Origin: Heterotrichella gracilis
Taxonomy: Eukaryota > Sar > Xanthophyceae > Tribonematales > Xanthonemataceae
DNA: 64,000 nt
Reading direction: 5' to 3'
Assembly: GCA_032358255.1 (NCBI GenBank)
Contig: JAULBX010031481.1
Span: 1 to 64,000, forward strand
Shown here: piece by piece, positions 32,857 to 44,800 of the stretch
Layout: the number at the start of each line of letters is the position of its first letter
Numbering within the stretch: position 1 is the stretch's first letter
Notes under the pieces: generated by a model
Told to the model about the DNA's origin: nothing
Database searches by the model: none
The model's input: only the letters and a program-made list of their open reading frames with translations
Program-made: the position numbers and the translations under genes

Positions 32857-35800
32857 TCAATCTGCATTGAGCTTGTTGTAGAGTTCCAGCGTCTCTTGGC
32901 ACTGTGCAAACGATTGCTGGAAGTCGTTTGCGCAGATCCCGTGCTGCTCGTATTGGTGGCAGAAGGCACGCACAGCAAACAGCTTCTGCGCCCTCTCAAG
33001 CATCCTGTGAATGGGACCCATGCAGGCCTGCGAAAGATATTGGTATACAATTTACATCAAAAAAGGTTTTGAAAGGTACAGCGCTTGCGCTGTGCTTGAC
33101 ATTGATGCGCTCACATGATCACATCAGCTCATGATGTTAATTATGCCAATACGCAACAGCCGTATGCATGACTTAATGCACGTTCAAATTGAACAAATTA
33201 CCACAGAGGGACTGCAGTGTATTGGCATGCACAGTGCATCTAGAGAAGGTGACGTTGCTATGCATGTACTGCAGTGTACAATCCATTGCAGCGTATGAGG
33301 ATTCAGACAATTGCTGTGCTTTACCTGGCAGTTTGATAGGAGTGAAGCCGACATGTCACACCGCGCAAATTTTGCTGCGTGTGCTGTCAACATAAGCGGC
33401 TGCCGAGAGTGCTTGTAATACATGCATGGATCGCCCAGATAACGCGCAGCATCAGCCTCCAAAGCGCCAACGCCTCGTAAAATGCACAGGTTTGCCAAAG
33501 ACTTCATGGATTTGCTGTCTCTTGAGCCCACTCCAATGGACCAGTCAAGCCCACTCTCTGATGACGAGCCTGCAACATCAACAAAAAATTACATAACATG
33601 AACATGTGTATTGGTTGCATTAACTTATAGGTCACATAAATGGACCCAGACGTGCCATACTGGTACCAATATGGCACATCTGACAGTGACTACCTTGTTA
33701 CATGCATGCGCCACATGTACATGGATTGTGCATGCCGCACATGGTCCCAGCATTATGGCCACCGGTATGGAAAAATACACGTGCTTGCTAATGTAATGGT
33801 AGCTGTATGCATTCAATCGTTGGTGGCATCAACATACAATTAACCATCCAATTCTCATGGTGGCAGTGGCCTTCTACCCTTGCAAGTGTGCAGGGATTGC
33901 ACTTACCTCTTCATTCCCACTGATGCCAGAAGTTCACTACATCGAATGCAATTGTATGCCAACGGCTTTACCTGTGATTACCATTTGGCGCAAGCGCTTC
34001 AGTATAGCCGACCAGTTGAACGTTGTGAAATTCACAGACGCCGCCGGGAGCACTGGAAGAGATCTCAAGGAAAGGATGCGGTACTGAGGGTGAGCACACA
34101 AGTGCTCCACCACGTCCCCCATTGTACACCATGCTCCAGATTGCCGAGGTGTCCAAATCATTGCTGCAAGTAACCATTCAAAAAAAAAAAAAATTAGCTG
34201 ACAGTGTACCCATTTTGCCAGGTCCCATATAAAGGCATCTCACTCACCGTCATTTTTTGACAGGGCGCCTGTGCTGGTTCTAAGGCGCGATGGCATGATG
34301 GCTGACGCCAAACTCCTTGCTGCGGCGTTGTTCATATCCTTCATATTGCAAACATATGTGTAAGCCACTGATGGACAAATGATTCCAAGTCGCATAGTCA
34401 CCAGGACCTGGCAACATGCATGCACAGCATATACCATCCAAGAAAACAGCTCGCTTGAAATTTCACCCTGAATACCGCATGCAATAACCCTGGACCTTAG
34501 GAATCCTAAAGAACTCCTGAAGATTTCAGCGATATCTTGTGAACAAAACACGACATCATATGGTACTTATTTGGATGTCCTGGATGACGCCAATACAACT
34601 TTGGTGCATATGGCATCTGAGGCAAGGTGCAGAGACTTACCACTAGGGTGGGCCGTGGCAAACCAAGCGTCTGCTTGCATGTCGCGTGTAGACTTTCGTT
34701 AGCAACAACCACAATGCCATCAGAGAACTGCTGGAGGTGGGCCATGTTCAACATGGTGTTGTACGGCTGGACTATCACTTCCCCAGACTCATATGGCCTG
34801 CGCACAGCACATAGCCCATACATGAGCACGTGGCATGAGCAACTATCCTACATAAGAACACCAGCAGCAGCAGGTCAAACAGAACAGAAGCAGGTGTAGT
34901 GCGGTATGCAGTACTCAATGCCACCAGAGACACGTCTTGCCATGACGCATTAGCTTCGATGGTGCCTATGTGAGAATGCGCTAGTAATAGTAGTAGAAAA
35001 TAAAATAAAAAATGCAGAAAACAAAGAAAAATACTGGCCGTACCATATGCAGTAGTTCAGCATGAAGCAGGACGGGTATTGGCTGCGAAGCATCTCAGCT
35101 GCAAACGCGCCAACGCCAGACCCTGTCCCGCCTGCCATGCTTTGCAGCAGGAGGAAGCCCCCAAAGTAGTCGCAGCGTTCCACCTGGCGCCTTACAACCT
35201 CCTCAAGCTCTGCCTGTACTGTGGGCCCATGGGTCCTGTAACCCATCGCCCAGTTGTTGCCGGAGCCGCTCTGCCTGGATATGCAGCTCTGTGTAGGGAA
35301 AGTGAGGGGGTTGAGTGAGCAACCCGCCCAGATCAACACAGCAGAACTACTAGCCAAGGTTTCTTATAACAGTTCATTCCAGCAGTACCAGAGGTCCAGA
35401 GAAAATGTAACAAAATGTAATAAAAAGTGCTGGGCGTTGCAAAATTTTATCCGAGTGTCTCTCCCACCTTTCTGTCATACCCCCACCAAAGCCCCTTGGT
35501 GAGTGGCTGTCTCAAAACGGATGCCACCACCTTTGGCTCCATGTCCACCAGTACTGACCTTGCATGGTACTTCTGCCTGCAAATGCGCAACAAAGTGAGG
35601 CAGATTGAACTGCACCTGCGCCAGCACTCTGTCACATTGACACAACTAGTTGCTCGGATCAAACCTTGTCCTAGACTCTTCAATAGCGTCGAAAAATGTT
35701 TCTGCAGATGTCTCCTTGAACTCATCACTGCTGCTCTGCTCTATTTCTTGGGCGATTGTGGAGAACAAACTGCTGCCAACCTACGCGCACATCTTGTTAT

Positions 35801-35914
35801 GTACCAGCCTTTCCTTTCCAAACAGACCATTCCTGTCTGCACCTATCGATGTATTGACTGGAGGAAGCATACCTGATTGCCACACTGTCCTAGTTGCAGC
35901 GTTAAGATGGACAT
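32857..35914 (-). CDS. TUBD1: Delta-tubulin
   Basis: Nine exons (35873-35914, 35665-35780, 35468-35576, 35044-35288, 34641-34797, 34248-34338, 33972-34163, 33325-33569, 32857-33027) join in phase into 455 aa, against 453 for human TUBD1. Exon 1 encodes MSILTLQLGQCGNQ. Next come VLVDMEPKVV, the family signature SGSGNNWAMGYRTHGP, and the GTP-binding loop SMAGGTGSGVGAF (about 139-151). The middle has SGEVIVQPYNTMLNMAHL and FNWSAILKRLRQMV, and the C-terminus is HQYEQHGI..NDFQQSFAQCQETLELYNKL. Delta-tubulin (UNI3 in Chlamydomonas) is needed to complete triplet microtubules of centrioles and basal bodies, so this gene implies such structures. It is intact, and its codons look less GC-rich than those of the transhydrogenase. 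Its introns lack telomere-like words and exon copies. Confidence 0.97.
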
Positions 35915-36646
35915 TTATGGGCTTATAAGGGGTTCTTTCTCACAGCTGGGTCACTTCCCCATATGCATGCGTTTGCTGGCATGTAGCTACCTTTGTGGTC
36001 ATGTACCCATGGGGATATAAGTTGAAACAACAGTCACGTAATATTCTAGAGTGGTGCTGCGTTAGAGCTGTGATGTACTTCGTGCACGACACGTTCCTGG
36101 GGCCCATGCCTCCATGCCGGACCCACTGAATGTTGTGAGCAGTGCCCAGGAAGCATGCTTTGCTGTGTGAGGTGCGAGGGAGGTTTGTCTCCCATGAAAC
36201 CCAGTAGCCCTCTGCAAGCGTTCTATCGATAACGTGCAGTGAAACAACCAAAGCCTTTGTGAAACAGCCAAACCAAAACGGTTTGTATCGGCACATCAGG
36301 GGACAAGTGTTACTAGGTTTGAGATTCGAAGGTCAAGAAATAAACCCTAAAATAGTTCCCTAGCCCTTCAAAGTTCAAGTTTGAAGCAGCTTGTTCGCGG
36401 TGCTGCACAAAAGGCAAGGTGGCACTCGGTGAACGCACAAGCTGGTTGGCGATAGCGAAAACTGTTCTCGGTTGCTCTTCAGTCAACTTACAGTGGGAAG
36501 GAAGAAACCACTGGTGGGGGCTATGTGCACTTTATCCACCCGAGTGACCGTGGTGGGTGCAACCGTGCCTTCCGTTTAATTACGCTCAAGCACTTTGACC
36601 ATATAGTAGTTTGGCTACGCCTGCCACGACGCACGCCCAGAGACGG
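35915..36646. other. Divergent intergenic region, delta-tubulin / UPF0301
   Basis: 732 bp holding the two promoters. A short CCCTAAAAT word at 36344. No ORF with family resemblance and no clear TATA box. Confidence 0.45.
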
Positions 36647-39274
36647 ATGGCTCCGACTTCGGTGTTGGTGGCGGGGGTTGTCCCTTGCACCCGCACCACC
36701 ACACCTACCTCCGGCAAACGGCGTATTCATACAGGTTGCTGCCAGGCACTACTCGAATCCAAGCCATTTGCTGGGAAACGGCTACAGGTATGGAAGTAAA
36801 TACCTAGCAAGGAGGTGCATCAACTTGCATGCACTTCATGCCTGGCAACTGCCATTGGCATCTTTACTACAGTAGTCCATAGCGACCATACGTACAAGCA
36901 CGTGTGAGTATGAGTAATCAGTTGTTTTACATCGTAGGTAGTGGATGCAGCGTGTGCATGCACCTTGTACACATAGCATGCATATGTGTTCCCTTGTTCT
37001 GACCATCTAGCCTGTGTGTGCATGCAGGGAGCTGTGGTGAAACCTGCCACAAGATACCCCTCCTTCTTCTGCCTTGCGTCCGGGTAAGCAAGCTCAGCGC
37101 TGCGTGACCTAGGTTGCAGCCTGTTTGCCCAACTGAGCCTTCTTGAAGACTCACTCAATTTGTTGTTGAAACAAGCATTGACTGCCCGCTTGGCCCCTTG
37201 AGATGTTGGTGTGCACCACAGTAGGCAGGGTTCGGAGGAGACCAGCAGCGACGAAGGCAACTTGAAGGCCCCTGACGCTCTGCCTGTAGCTGGTGTGGAC
37301 ACTGACTGGCGGGAGTTCAGGTGAGCACCAGTGGGGTGTGCCAAGTGCACAGGGAGTCCTGGCGCTTGAGACCAAGGGCGTTGTGCTTGACAAGAGGAAC
37401 TGGTAGCTAGCATGGGATACCCTGGGTGCTCAGTAGCATGTTTGCATCAACAGAGACCTTATTGACACAGGTGCGCACGGCTATGGCACTTGGCTGCAGC
37501 TCATGAATGAGACAGCAGTGCATGGCGTGTCAGTAACTTGTTGGTGGACGCTTCCCATTGGGGCAGCGCGCACAGAACTGTAGCCGTAACTGGCACCTGA
37601 AAGAAAAGGGGTTTGTCAAGTGCGGGCGGTTTCTCTCTTTTCACACTCGTGACAGAAGGCGCTGACCAAGGCATGCCTGGCGCAGGGCCCGGCTGGTGGC
37701 GAGCAGTAACAAGGCAGACGGACTTGCGTCAGAGGCGGGCCCCTCCACCGCCACCGAGGCCTCCTGGGCGCACCCCATCGCCGCGCCGGAGAAGGGCTGC
37801 CTCCTGGTGGCCCACCCGCTCATGTTCACCCAAAGCCAGCCCTACTTCTTCCAATCGGTCATCTTCCTGTTCCAGCATGAGGCGGACTCCAGCGCAGGGC
37901 TGATCCTGAACAGGCCCACGCAGTACCGGATCGGGAGCGTGAGCGGGGCGGAGATGCTGTGCCCGGAGTTTGAGGAGAACACGCTGTACCTGGGCGGGGA
38001 CGTGGGGCCTGCCACGGTGCACTTGCTGCACACCCACGCGCTGGAGGTAGGGGTGTGTAGGGTTTATATCCAAACCCTAAGTTGTGTGTGGGAGGGGTTG
38101 TCGGACCTGTGCAGTGCAGTTGCTGCATACGCAGGCGTTGAAGGTGGGGCTGTTTAGAGGTCAGGGTAAGTAGGTGGGGGTGGTGGACCCGCAAACAGAG
38201 CCATGTACTGCATTCTGGTGTTTGGGGAGTGCCTAGGTATGACTGTGCTTCGGCGCATCCAGCGATTTGCGCCGCATCACCAGCTAGATTTGGCATCCAA
38301 TCGACAGCCCCCTTCCTGCTCTCAGTGGCGTTTCTGCCCACTTGCCTCGTGCATCAGTTGGCCATTGTACATTGGGTACTGTGTGCTGCAGGGCTCGCAA
38401 GAGGTGATCAATGGCGTCTACTGCGGTGGGTTCAATGCTGTGAAGGATTCGGTGATTGGGGGCACTGTGGAGCCCCTGGGCGTGCACTGGTACACGCGAT
38501 ACGCGGGATGGGGCAAAGGACAGGTACAGTGCTCTACGCCCCACATTGCATGGACCTGTCTTGAGTGGAGTTCATGTTGCGTTGTGGGTTGGTTGGTTTT
38601 GAGCATGTGAGATCTCGCTGAGTGCCACTTAAGCGCAGTGTCACTTTCTAAGGTATATTAGGGTTTGGCTCAACTGCCACCATGCCTTATGTGACATCAC
38701 CCTGGGTGCAGCTTGAGCGGGAGTGCAAGTCAGGGGTGTGGTTCCCCGCCGCTGCGAGCAAGGATGTCATCCTGCGTGAGACCGCTGTGGGCTCTGGCAA
38801 GGACCTGTGGCACGAGGTACAGTCACAATGACCAACTACAATTAAGGACTACATTACCAACGACAATGAACAATTATAAATACAACAAAGGCTTCCAAGC
38901 CGAGCACCTGCTTACGCAATATCGGTCTGGTGGTGGAGCACATAAAGAATGAAGCTTTTGAAATAAATAGTAACATATTTTTTATTAACGTTACGTGCTG
39001 TTGGCCCCGGCAAGGACCTGTGGTGCACTTGCCTGCATGTATGTTGCCCCAACTTGCGATTAGCCTGAGGCTGAGCACCTCTGCTATTTTGTACGCCACG
39101 GCCAGCTGTGTTACCGACCCCTCCTGGCAATACTTTGAGTGCCAACTGCCTTCCTCCCTGGCGCAGGTTCTTGAGCTGATGGGCGGCGAGTTTGCGCAGC
39201 TGTCCAAGGCAGTGAAGGAGAGCTACAGCGCGGACATCATGGAGTGGAAGCCAGAGGATACCAAGGAGCTGTGA
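36647..39274 (+). CDS. UPF0301 (YqgE/AlgH, DUF179) protein, probably plastid-targeted
   Basis: Seven exons (36647-36787, 37028-37083, 37225-37320, 37686-38046, 38392-38523, 38712-38816, 39167-39274) join in phase into 332 aa. Exons 3-7 are firm: DTDWREFRARLVAS, then GCLLVAHPLMF, SVIFLFQHEADSSAGLILNR (the family hallmark), LYLGGDVGPATVHLLHTH, RYAGWGKGQLERE, WF.AAASKDVIL, and ending LLWHE-type and VLELMGGEFAQLSK. Exons 1-2 are a phase-consistent prediction: Ser/Thr/Arg-rich and poor in acidic residues, as in a chloroplast transit peptide (MAPTSVLVAGVVPCTRTTTP). Bacterial AlgH/YqgE has no agreed enzyme activity; plant homologues are plastid proteins. The gene is divergent from delta-tubulin. Exon 4 and exon 6 ends have shadows in introns 4 and 6. 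Confidence 0.83.
38100..38150 (+). repeat. Shadow of the 3' end of UPF0301 exon 4
   Basis: CCTGTGCAGTGCAGTTGCTGCATACGCAGGCGTTGAAGGTGGGG repeats, with changes, the exon end around CACGGTGCACTTGCTGCACA and its donor, about 100 bp after the real donor (38046/38047). A CCAAACCCTAAG word lies between (38071-38082). Confidence 0.75.
38999..39030 (+). repeat. Shadow of the 3' end of UPF0301 exon 6
   Basis: CCCCGGCAAGGACCTGTGG repeats CTCTGGCAAGGACCTGTGG of exon 6 (38792-38810), 213 bp downstream in the intron. Confidence 0.65.
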
Positions 39275-40435
39275 TCACTGTGGCTCAAACCAATGCTGTG
39301 GTTGCCGCTTGTGGCTGGCAGGCAGCGATAACGCAAGATGTGATCATGCAGGCGATCAATCGCATATGCACGCAAGGCATCATCCCTGGGCAGAGGGATG
39401 GGGCTTATCCCTGATAGTTTGTGGGAACTCAGGTACTCATACTGTGTGTGGGAACGTCTGTATTCCACCAGGTCTCCTCTGTTGCCCTCATAAATGTTGT
39501 TGGCATGGGTATTGATGGATATGCATGGCTGCTGTAGAGAACACTGGTTTGTCGCTGCTGGCTTAGCCTTAATAGGGTGGCAAACGTATTGTGCCACACC
39601 CTCAAGAGCGTAAACTTTCTGTCACAGTGATGTGATTTTAACACGATGAACTGTACTTGTGATTTATAAACCTAATTAGCTAAATGTTTTTGGCGCTGAA
39701 ACAGGTGTCGTACTGGTAAAAGATTCGGGTGGGCTTTGTCTTGCTTTGTAATATCTTTAATGCAACAGCTTGTGGAGCAACCAGCGCTAAACAATAAATC
39801 CAGCCTAGGTTGAATCAACTGAGCAGCCTGGGGACTACGAGGTTGATGTAAATACCATAGCTGTTTGCACTCCCTGCAAGGATTCTTGCAACATGTTAGA
39901 TTCAGTTACAGCTAATAGGGCATCTGCATCTACGCCGCGCAAACGGTCTGGTCAGGAACCCCAGTGTAAGTGTTGCTGCCTATGGTTGCAACTGCAACAT
40001 GTTCACATCTGGCATTATGACTTGCAATAAAGCGTGGCATGCAAGCAACGGGTGAGTATTGAGCCACGCAATCAGTACACTGCTGCTCTTGTAGTGTGGC
40101 TGCCACACTGCGACACAAATCTGGTCCAAATGCAGCCAAGGGGTGCCCAGGGAGGGTGAGGCATGGGGGGTGAGAGCGATGGGACCCCAAAAAGAAACGA
40201 GGAAGTAATAGACGCTCTAGCGCGAGATCATCCAAAGCCACTATGATAGAAACAAGACGTTGGCTCGGTTCTGCCGCCCGGTCCACATGTTGGGCGCTTT
40301 ATACCTCCACCAACACTCCTACACCCACAGTACTTTGCATGCTGTGGTTCAATCAAGCTGGGCGGGGGGGGGGGGGTCAACAACTGCTGCTGGCAGAACT
40401 GATACCCTTCTGTTAGCGGGAGTAAACAAGCCGCA
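39275..40435. other. Convergent intergenic region, 1.16 kb
   Basis: Between the stops of UPF0301 and prefoldin 4. Contains a G-run (40366-40376) and no recognisable gene. Confidence 0.5.
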
Positions 40436-41248
40436 TTACTCCTCCAAATTAATGTTGTCTCCAAACTTTGCATACAGTGACTGCAGTGGGTCAATCGCAC
40501 ACGAGTTTCAGTAAAGAGCACAAGGCCCTCTGGGGCCCCAGGCCCCCGAGAGGGTTGGACTGGGGTTGTAAATACCACAGCACCATATATACCTGTTTGA
40601 GCGTCTCCATCTTGGATATCACCGTTTGCAGTTGTGTGTTGAGCCCTCTGATTTCTTCTTGAATGGCTTCGCTTTCTGAGGAGACAAAGTGGGTGTCAAG
40701 GCTTACCGCAAGGCTGCTTGCTTTTTCAACAACAAGGTGGAAGTAAAAGAGACCCACCTTGTTCCAGCTTCTCTTCTGCCTCCTCGTGGGTCAAGTGTAC
40801 GAAGCATCCCCCGTGCAAGAACCGGACCTGAGTAGTACAGCATGAAAACCTGTCAACCAGATGCAATGCTATTTGGTGGAGAAAGAAGCTGCCAATACAC
40901 CCACCTGCTCCTCGTCGTCCAACATCAGCTCATTGCCTGCATCTTCGTAGTCTTCAGTCAACCTCTGCACAATAACCGATGGGGCTGGGTATAAACAACA
41001 TTTGGTCAGACATGCCGCCTCACTTCCCATAAACACTGGAGTACCTCTTTTGCCTTCAACTTCGCGTGCAAAATCGTTTTCTGCGTGTTAAGCTTGTTGA
41101 ACAAGTTGATGTTCGCTTGGTCTTCAAAGGTCACTTCTACTTGCTGCAAGGTAAAAGCCATGTTCAGCGATGAGCACCCACATGCATCCGTCATGGGGTT
41201 CTATGCATCCTAGTGTTATCTGCGCAAAATGGCTCTCACCATCGCCAT
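40436..41248 (-). CDS. PFDN4: Prefoldin subunit 4
   Basis: Six exons (41240-41248, 41045-41143, 40905-40964, 40758-40827, 40593-40675, 40436-40480) join in phase into 121 aa, near the family's 121-134. The N-terminal helix begins VEVTFEDQANINLFNKLN. The beta-hairpin region has ELMLDDEEQVRF and GGCFVHLTHEEAEEKLEQ. The C-terminal helix is IQEEIRGLNTQLQTVISKM, closing LYAKFGDNINLEE, a strong PFDN4 signature. Prefoldin is the six-subunit cytosolic chaperone that delivers actin and tubulin to CCT. Exon 1 is only three codons (ATG GCG ATG). The alternative is to start at an ATG (41160-41162) in the sequence I treat as the end of intron 1, giving MAFTLQQVEV without that intron. Introns have no shadows. 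Confidence 0.93.
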
Positions 41249-41811
41249 TGCTGCACTTGAGGTCCACCCGCTATCTCCAAAGACCAGGCTGTGGCTGTAT
41301 ATCGAGGTTGTCCAGAGGCGTCTGTGTTTGTGGCCCAGCTCGACAATGCATGCATATAAAAAAATACCAACGTCCACCCGCAGCGTTTGCACAACCGAAA
41401 ATATTTCGACGGACAAGGCAAGCAGGCGCGAGCAATACGGGAGGTTCACCCACCCTTCAGGTTACACCCTGCTTATAGCTATGCCGGCATCAGTTTGTGG
41501 GCAGGTGGGCAGGCAGGCACTCGAGGACCACTTTCTTAAACCAACCAATGTTGGTATATATACCGTATAACTGCCTCACAAGACACCCAACTGCTGCAAA
41601 GTCTCAGCTTTTGATTGTTCCTCACCCCTATCTAAACTGGCATACTTCCGCTGGTGGGTCTGTGGGTCGAAACGCAGCGCGACTAACGCAACAACAAAAT
41701 CTTCGCATTCACATACACTTGTAAACCACGCTCTGGCGCTCCCGACGTGCAGAAACTAGCCCAAGAGTGTCATTATATAACGTTTGTTTTTATTTACACA
41801 AGTTGTGCCTC
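41249..41811. promoter_or_regulatory. Divergent promoter region, prefoldin 4 / DUF1350
   Basis: 563 bp between two divergent start codons. Contains an ATGCATGCATATAAAA word at 41346-41361, where a TGCATGCA palindrome abuts a TATA-like string, and TATATATACCG at 41564. Whether these work is unknown. Confidence 0.45.
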
Positions 41812-44800
41812 ATGGCAGCCGTGTGTGCGACGAGTTTGTGTGGACACGGTACTCTACCATCGTGCTCACAGCGCACAAAGACCAGCGTGGGGTCGTCGCA
41901 GCGTTTCCCAATACAATTGCTCGGCAAAACAAGATATGCACAACTACTGACAGGTAAGCTGCACTTTTGGCAGTGTATCAGGTCTCTGTATCCTTGGTTT
42001 TGGGGTATATGCATGCAATGTTGGGTAGTTGTGTGGCTGGTGGGGAAATAAGGGCTCCACGGGTGTTTGCAGGCCGACAAAATTACCCACACAGGCAGCT
42101 TGGGTTGCCAAACAGGGGGCGCGTTGTGGCCTCCTCCTCTGCCCCTGGGAGTGGCGCCTCACAGCCCACACCCACCGTGTTTGACAACATAGAGCAGCAG
42201 ATTGTGCGCACGCTGACCCTGCAGCAACCCAACAACAACGGTGGTGACAACGGCGACTGGTGAGCTACCACAAGCATACGCACTGCAGACATGCAACTGC
42301 CCACTCAGACACGTACCCCACTCCCAACTTCACCCTGTATGATACCCTTGCACAACGCCTCCTTTGAAAGCGTGCACTGTAGTATTTAAATTCCCAGGCA
42401 GTTTTCTTGTAAAAGCTTTTAGATTCCTTGCCTGAATGTAGCAGGTTGCTTGTTACTTTGCAAGCAAACCACTTGGAAATTCCCATTCTTTATGCACCGT
42501 GCCCCCATGCTTTCCCCCCACCCTGCAGGCAGGAGGTAGCTGGTAGCTGGGTGCTTCGACCGCCTGCAGGGGTTGGGCCTCCACAGACGGTGGTGCACTT
42601 TGTGGGCGGCGCGTTTGTGGGCGCTGCGCCGCAGCTGACCTACCGGCTGTTCCTCGAATGCCTGGCGGCGCGCAGGGTGCTGGTAAGTGGCATTAGCCCT
42701 TGGCTAGGGTTTGCAGAGTTGTGCCAATTACCCATAGTCAGGTGCTGGTGCACACGCGCAGGCAGATGAATTTGCCATGCTTGCGCCTCTCCGTCCACGA
42801 TGTATATTGAGTAATGAAAGGAAACAAGGCTGCTTTATGATAATCCATGTACGGTTGAATAATATCTTTATCAAATCAAATGGTTTATTCGTAGACTACA
42901 TTGTCTGCGATGCGACCATCAAAATTCCACCGATAAGGTTCTCAACCACCTCTGCCCTGCCGCCAGGTGATCGCCACGCCCTTTGAATCGGGGTTCAACC
43001 ACCTGCGCATCTCGGACGAGGTGCAGTTCAAGTTTGACCGCTGCTACAAGGCGCTGGGGGCTGAGGTGGCAGACCTACCCGTGTTTGGAGTGGGCCACTC
43101 CCTGGGATCCCTCATGCAGGTACTTTTGGTCAAACTGCATTATACTACGTAAGAATCAACTTGGGGCGCCGTTTGAGCATGAAATGATAATCTACATTCA
43201 AAAACAAGCATTTCCAATTGGAAAGGTGTAATTGTAATTTATACCAGTAGGTGTTTTCATGTTCTTGCCTATGGGCTATTGCTTCTTGGAACTTTTTGTC
43301 ACTCCTTTGGGTCCCTCCCGCAGCTGCTCGTCAGCGCCCGCTATGCTGCACCTCGTGCGGGCAATGCACTGCTGTCATTCAACAACAAGCCGGCCACAGA
43401 CTCCATCCCCTTCCTCTCGCCCTTCATCGCCCCCTCGGCGCGCATCCTGGGGCCTATTCTACAACAGGTGCGGCCAATTTATGGCGTGCGGAGTCTGAGG
43501 TATAGGGGTAATGCAACAGAAATTCAGCTTGTATGGGTTCAGGATTTAGGTGCCCAACGGCATATCCAGTGGATGTGGCTCCAGGACATGTGCTAGGTGG
43601 TGTGGCCATTGGCGCCGCCTGCAATTTGCCCACTGTGACTAATGTGCACTTGTAGTTTTTGTCGACCTCCACCGCTCCTGGACGCGCACTTTGGCCCCAT
43701 GCTTCAAGCTGTATGTTGTCGCTACGGTATCCCCCTTACCTCCTCCCCTCCTGTGTGCCCAGGTTGCGGGCTCCCCCTTTGCCCCCTCTGCAGACCAACT
43801 GCGCAACCTACTGGGGGGGCTCAGCCCGGCGCTGCTGAAGCAGGTAAAACCCTAAAACTCCTAACCACACCCTGAACACCCCAGCTGAATCCTGGCAAAG
43901 TACGAATCTTTTTAGGGTGCTCAGCTCCGGCGCACTGAAGCAGGTAAACCCTACAAAGTCTAACCGAACCCCAGCCAATCCATAGGAATGAAAGAGAGGT
44001 TCAGCAGTCATGGGGCATGTGCACCTCCCCAAGCCCTCGATGCCTGCCATTGCATTTCTGCATGGCTAGTGTCCCGCAATCAGCAGGTTGCCTGCAGTCA
44101 CTTGGGACCCAGTCCCTCCTCCCGGTATCCGACTTGCAGGAACCCACCCCCTCGCCTTGCACCATGCTGCAGGTCCTCCCGCTGGTTGACCAGCTCACCC
44201 CTATCTACCTAGATGTGTCCCAGGGCAAACAGGAGTTCACACCCACACCAGATGAGACAAGGGAACTCATCAGGTCATACTACGGTACGCGCGCTGCTTG
44301 GACAAATTTCAAACCCATGGTATTAAGGCTATTATGTTCACCCCACCGCAATGCATAATTTTCGGACGGATAATGCATATACAGTATACGCGATGGCCCA
44401 AACCCCGATGACAATTGCAACACATTGGCAGTGATTCTATCCCCTTGCCTCACCCCATCCAACAGGGGGATTATAATATCCCTATTTTAGTCTCCCTGGT
44501 TTGCAACCCCCTCCTCTTATAACCTGCACCACCCCTCCTCCCGCAGCCGTCCCCCGCACCTGCTCACCCGCTTCACGTCAGATGACTTGGACTAGACCGT
44601 ATGCATGAGCATTAATGCAAATTTTGAGAACTAAACCACAGCTTGGGTGGTTTCAACAGGGGGATTATAATATCCCTAAAGTAGTCTCCCTGGTTTTCAA
44701 CCCCCTTCCCCCTCCTTGAATATCTGCACACACCCTCTTCCTGCAGCCGTCCCCCGCAACCTGCTCATCCGCTTCACATCAGATGACCTGGACCAGACCC

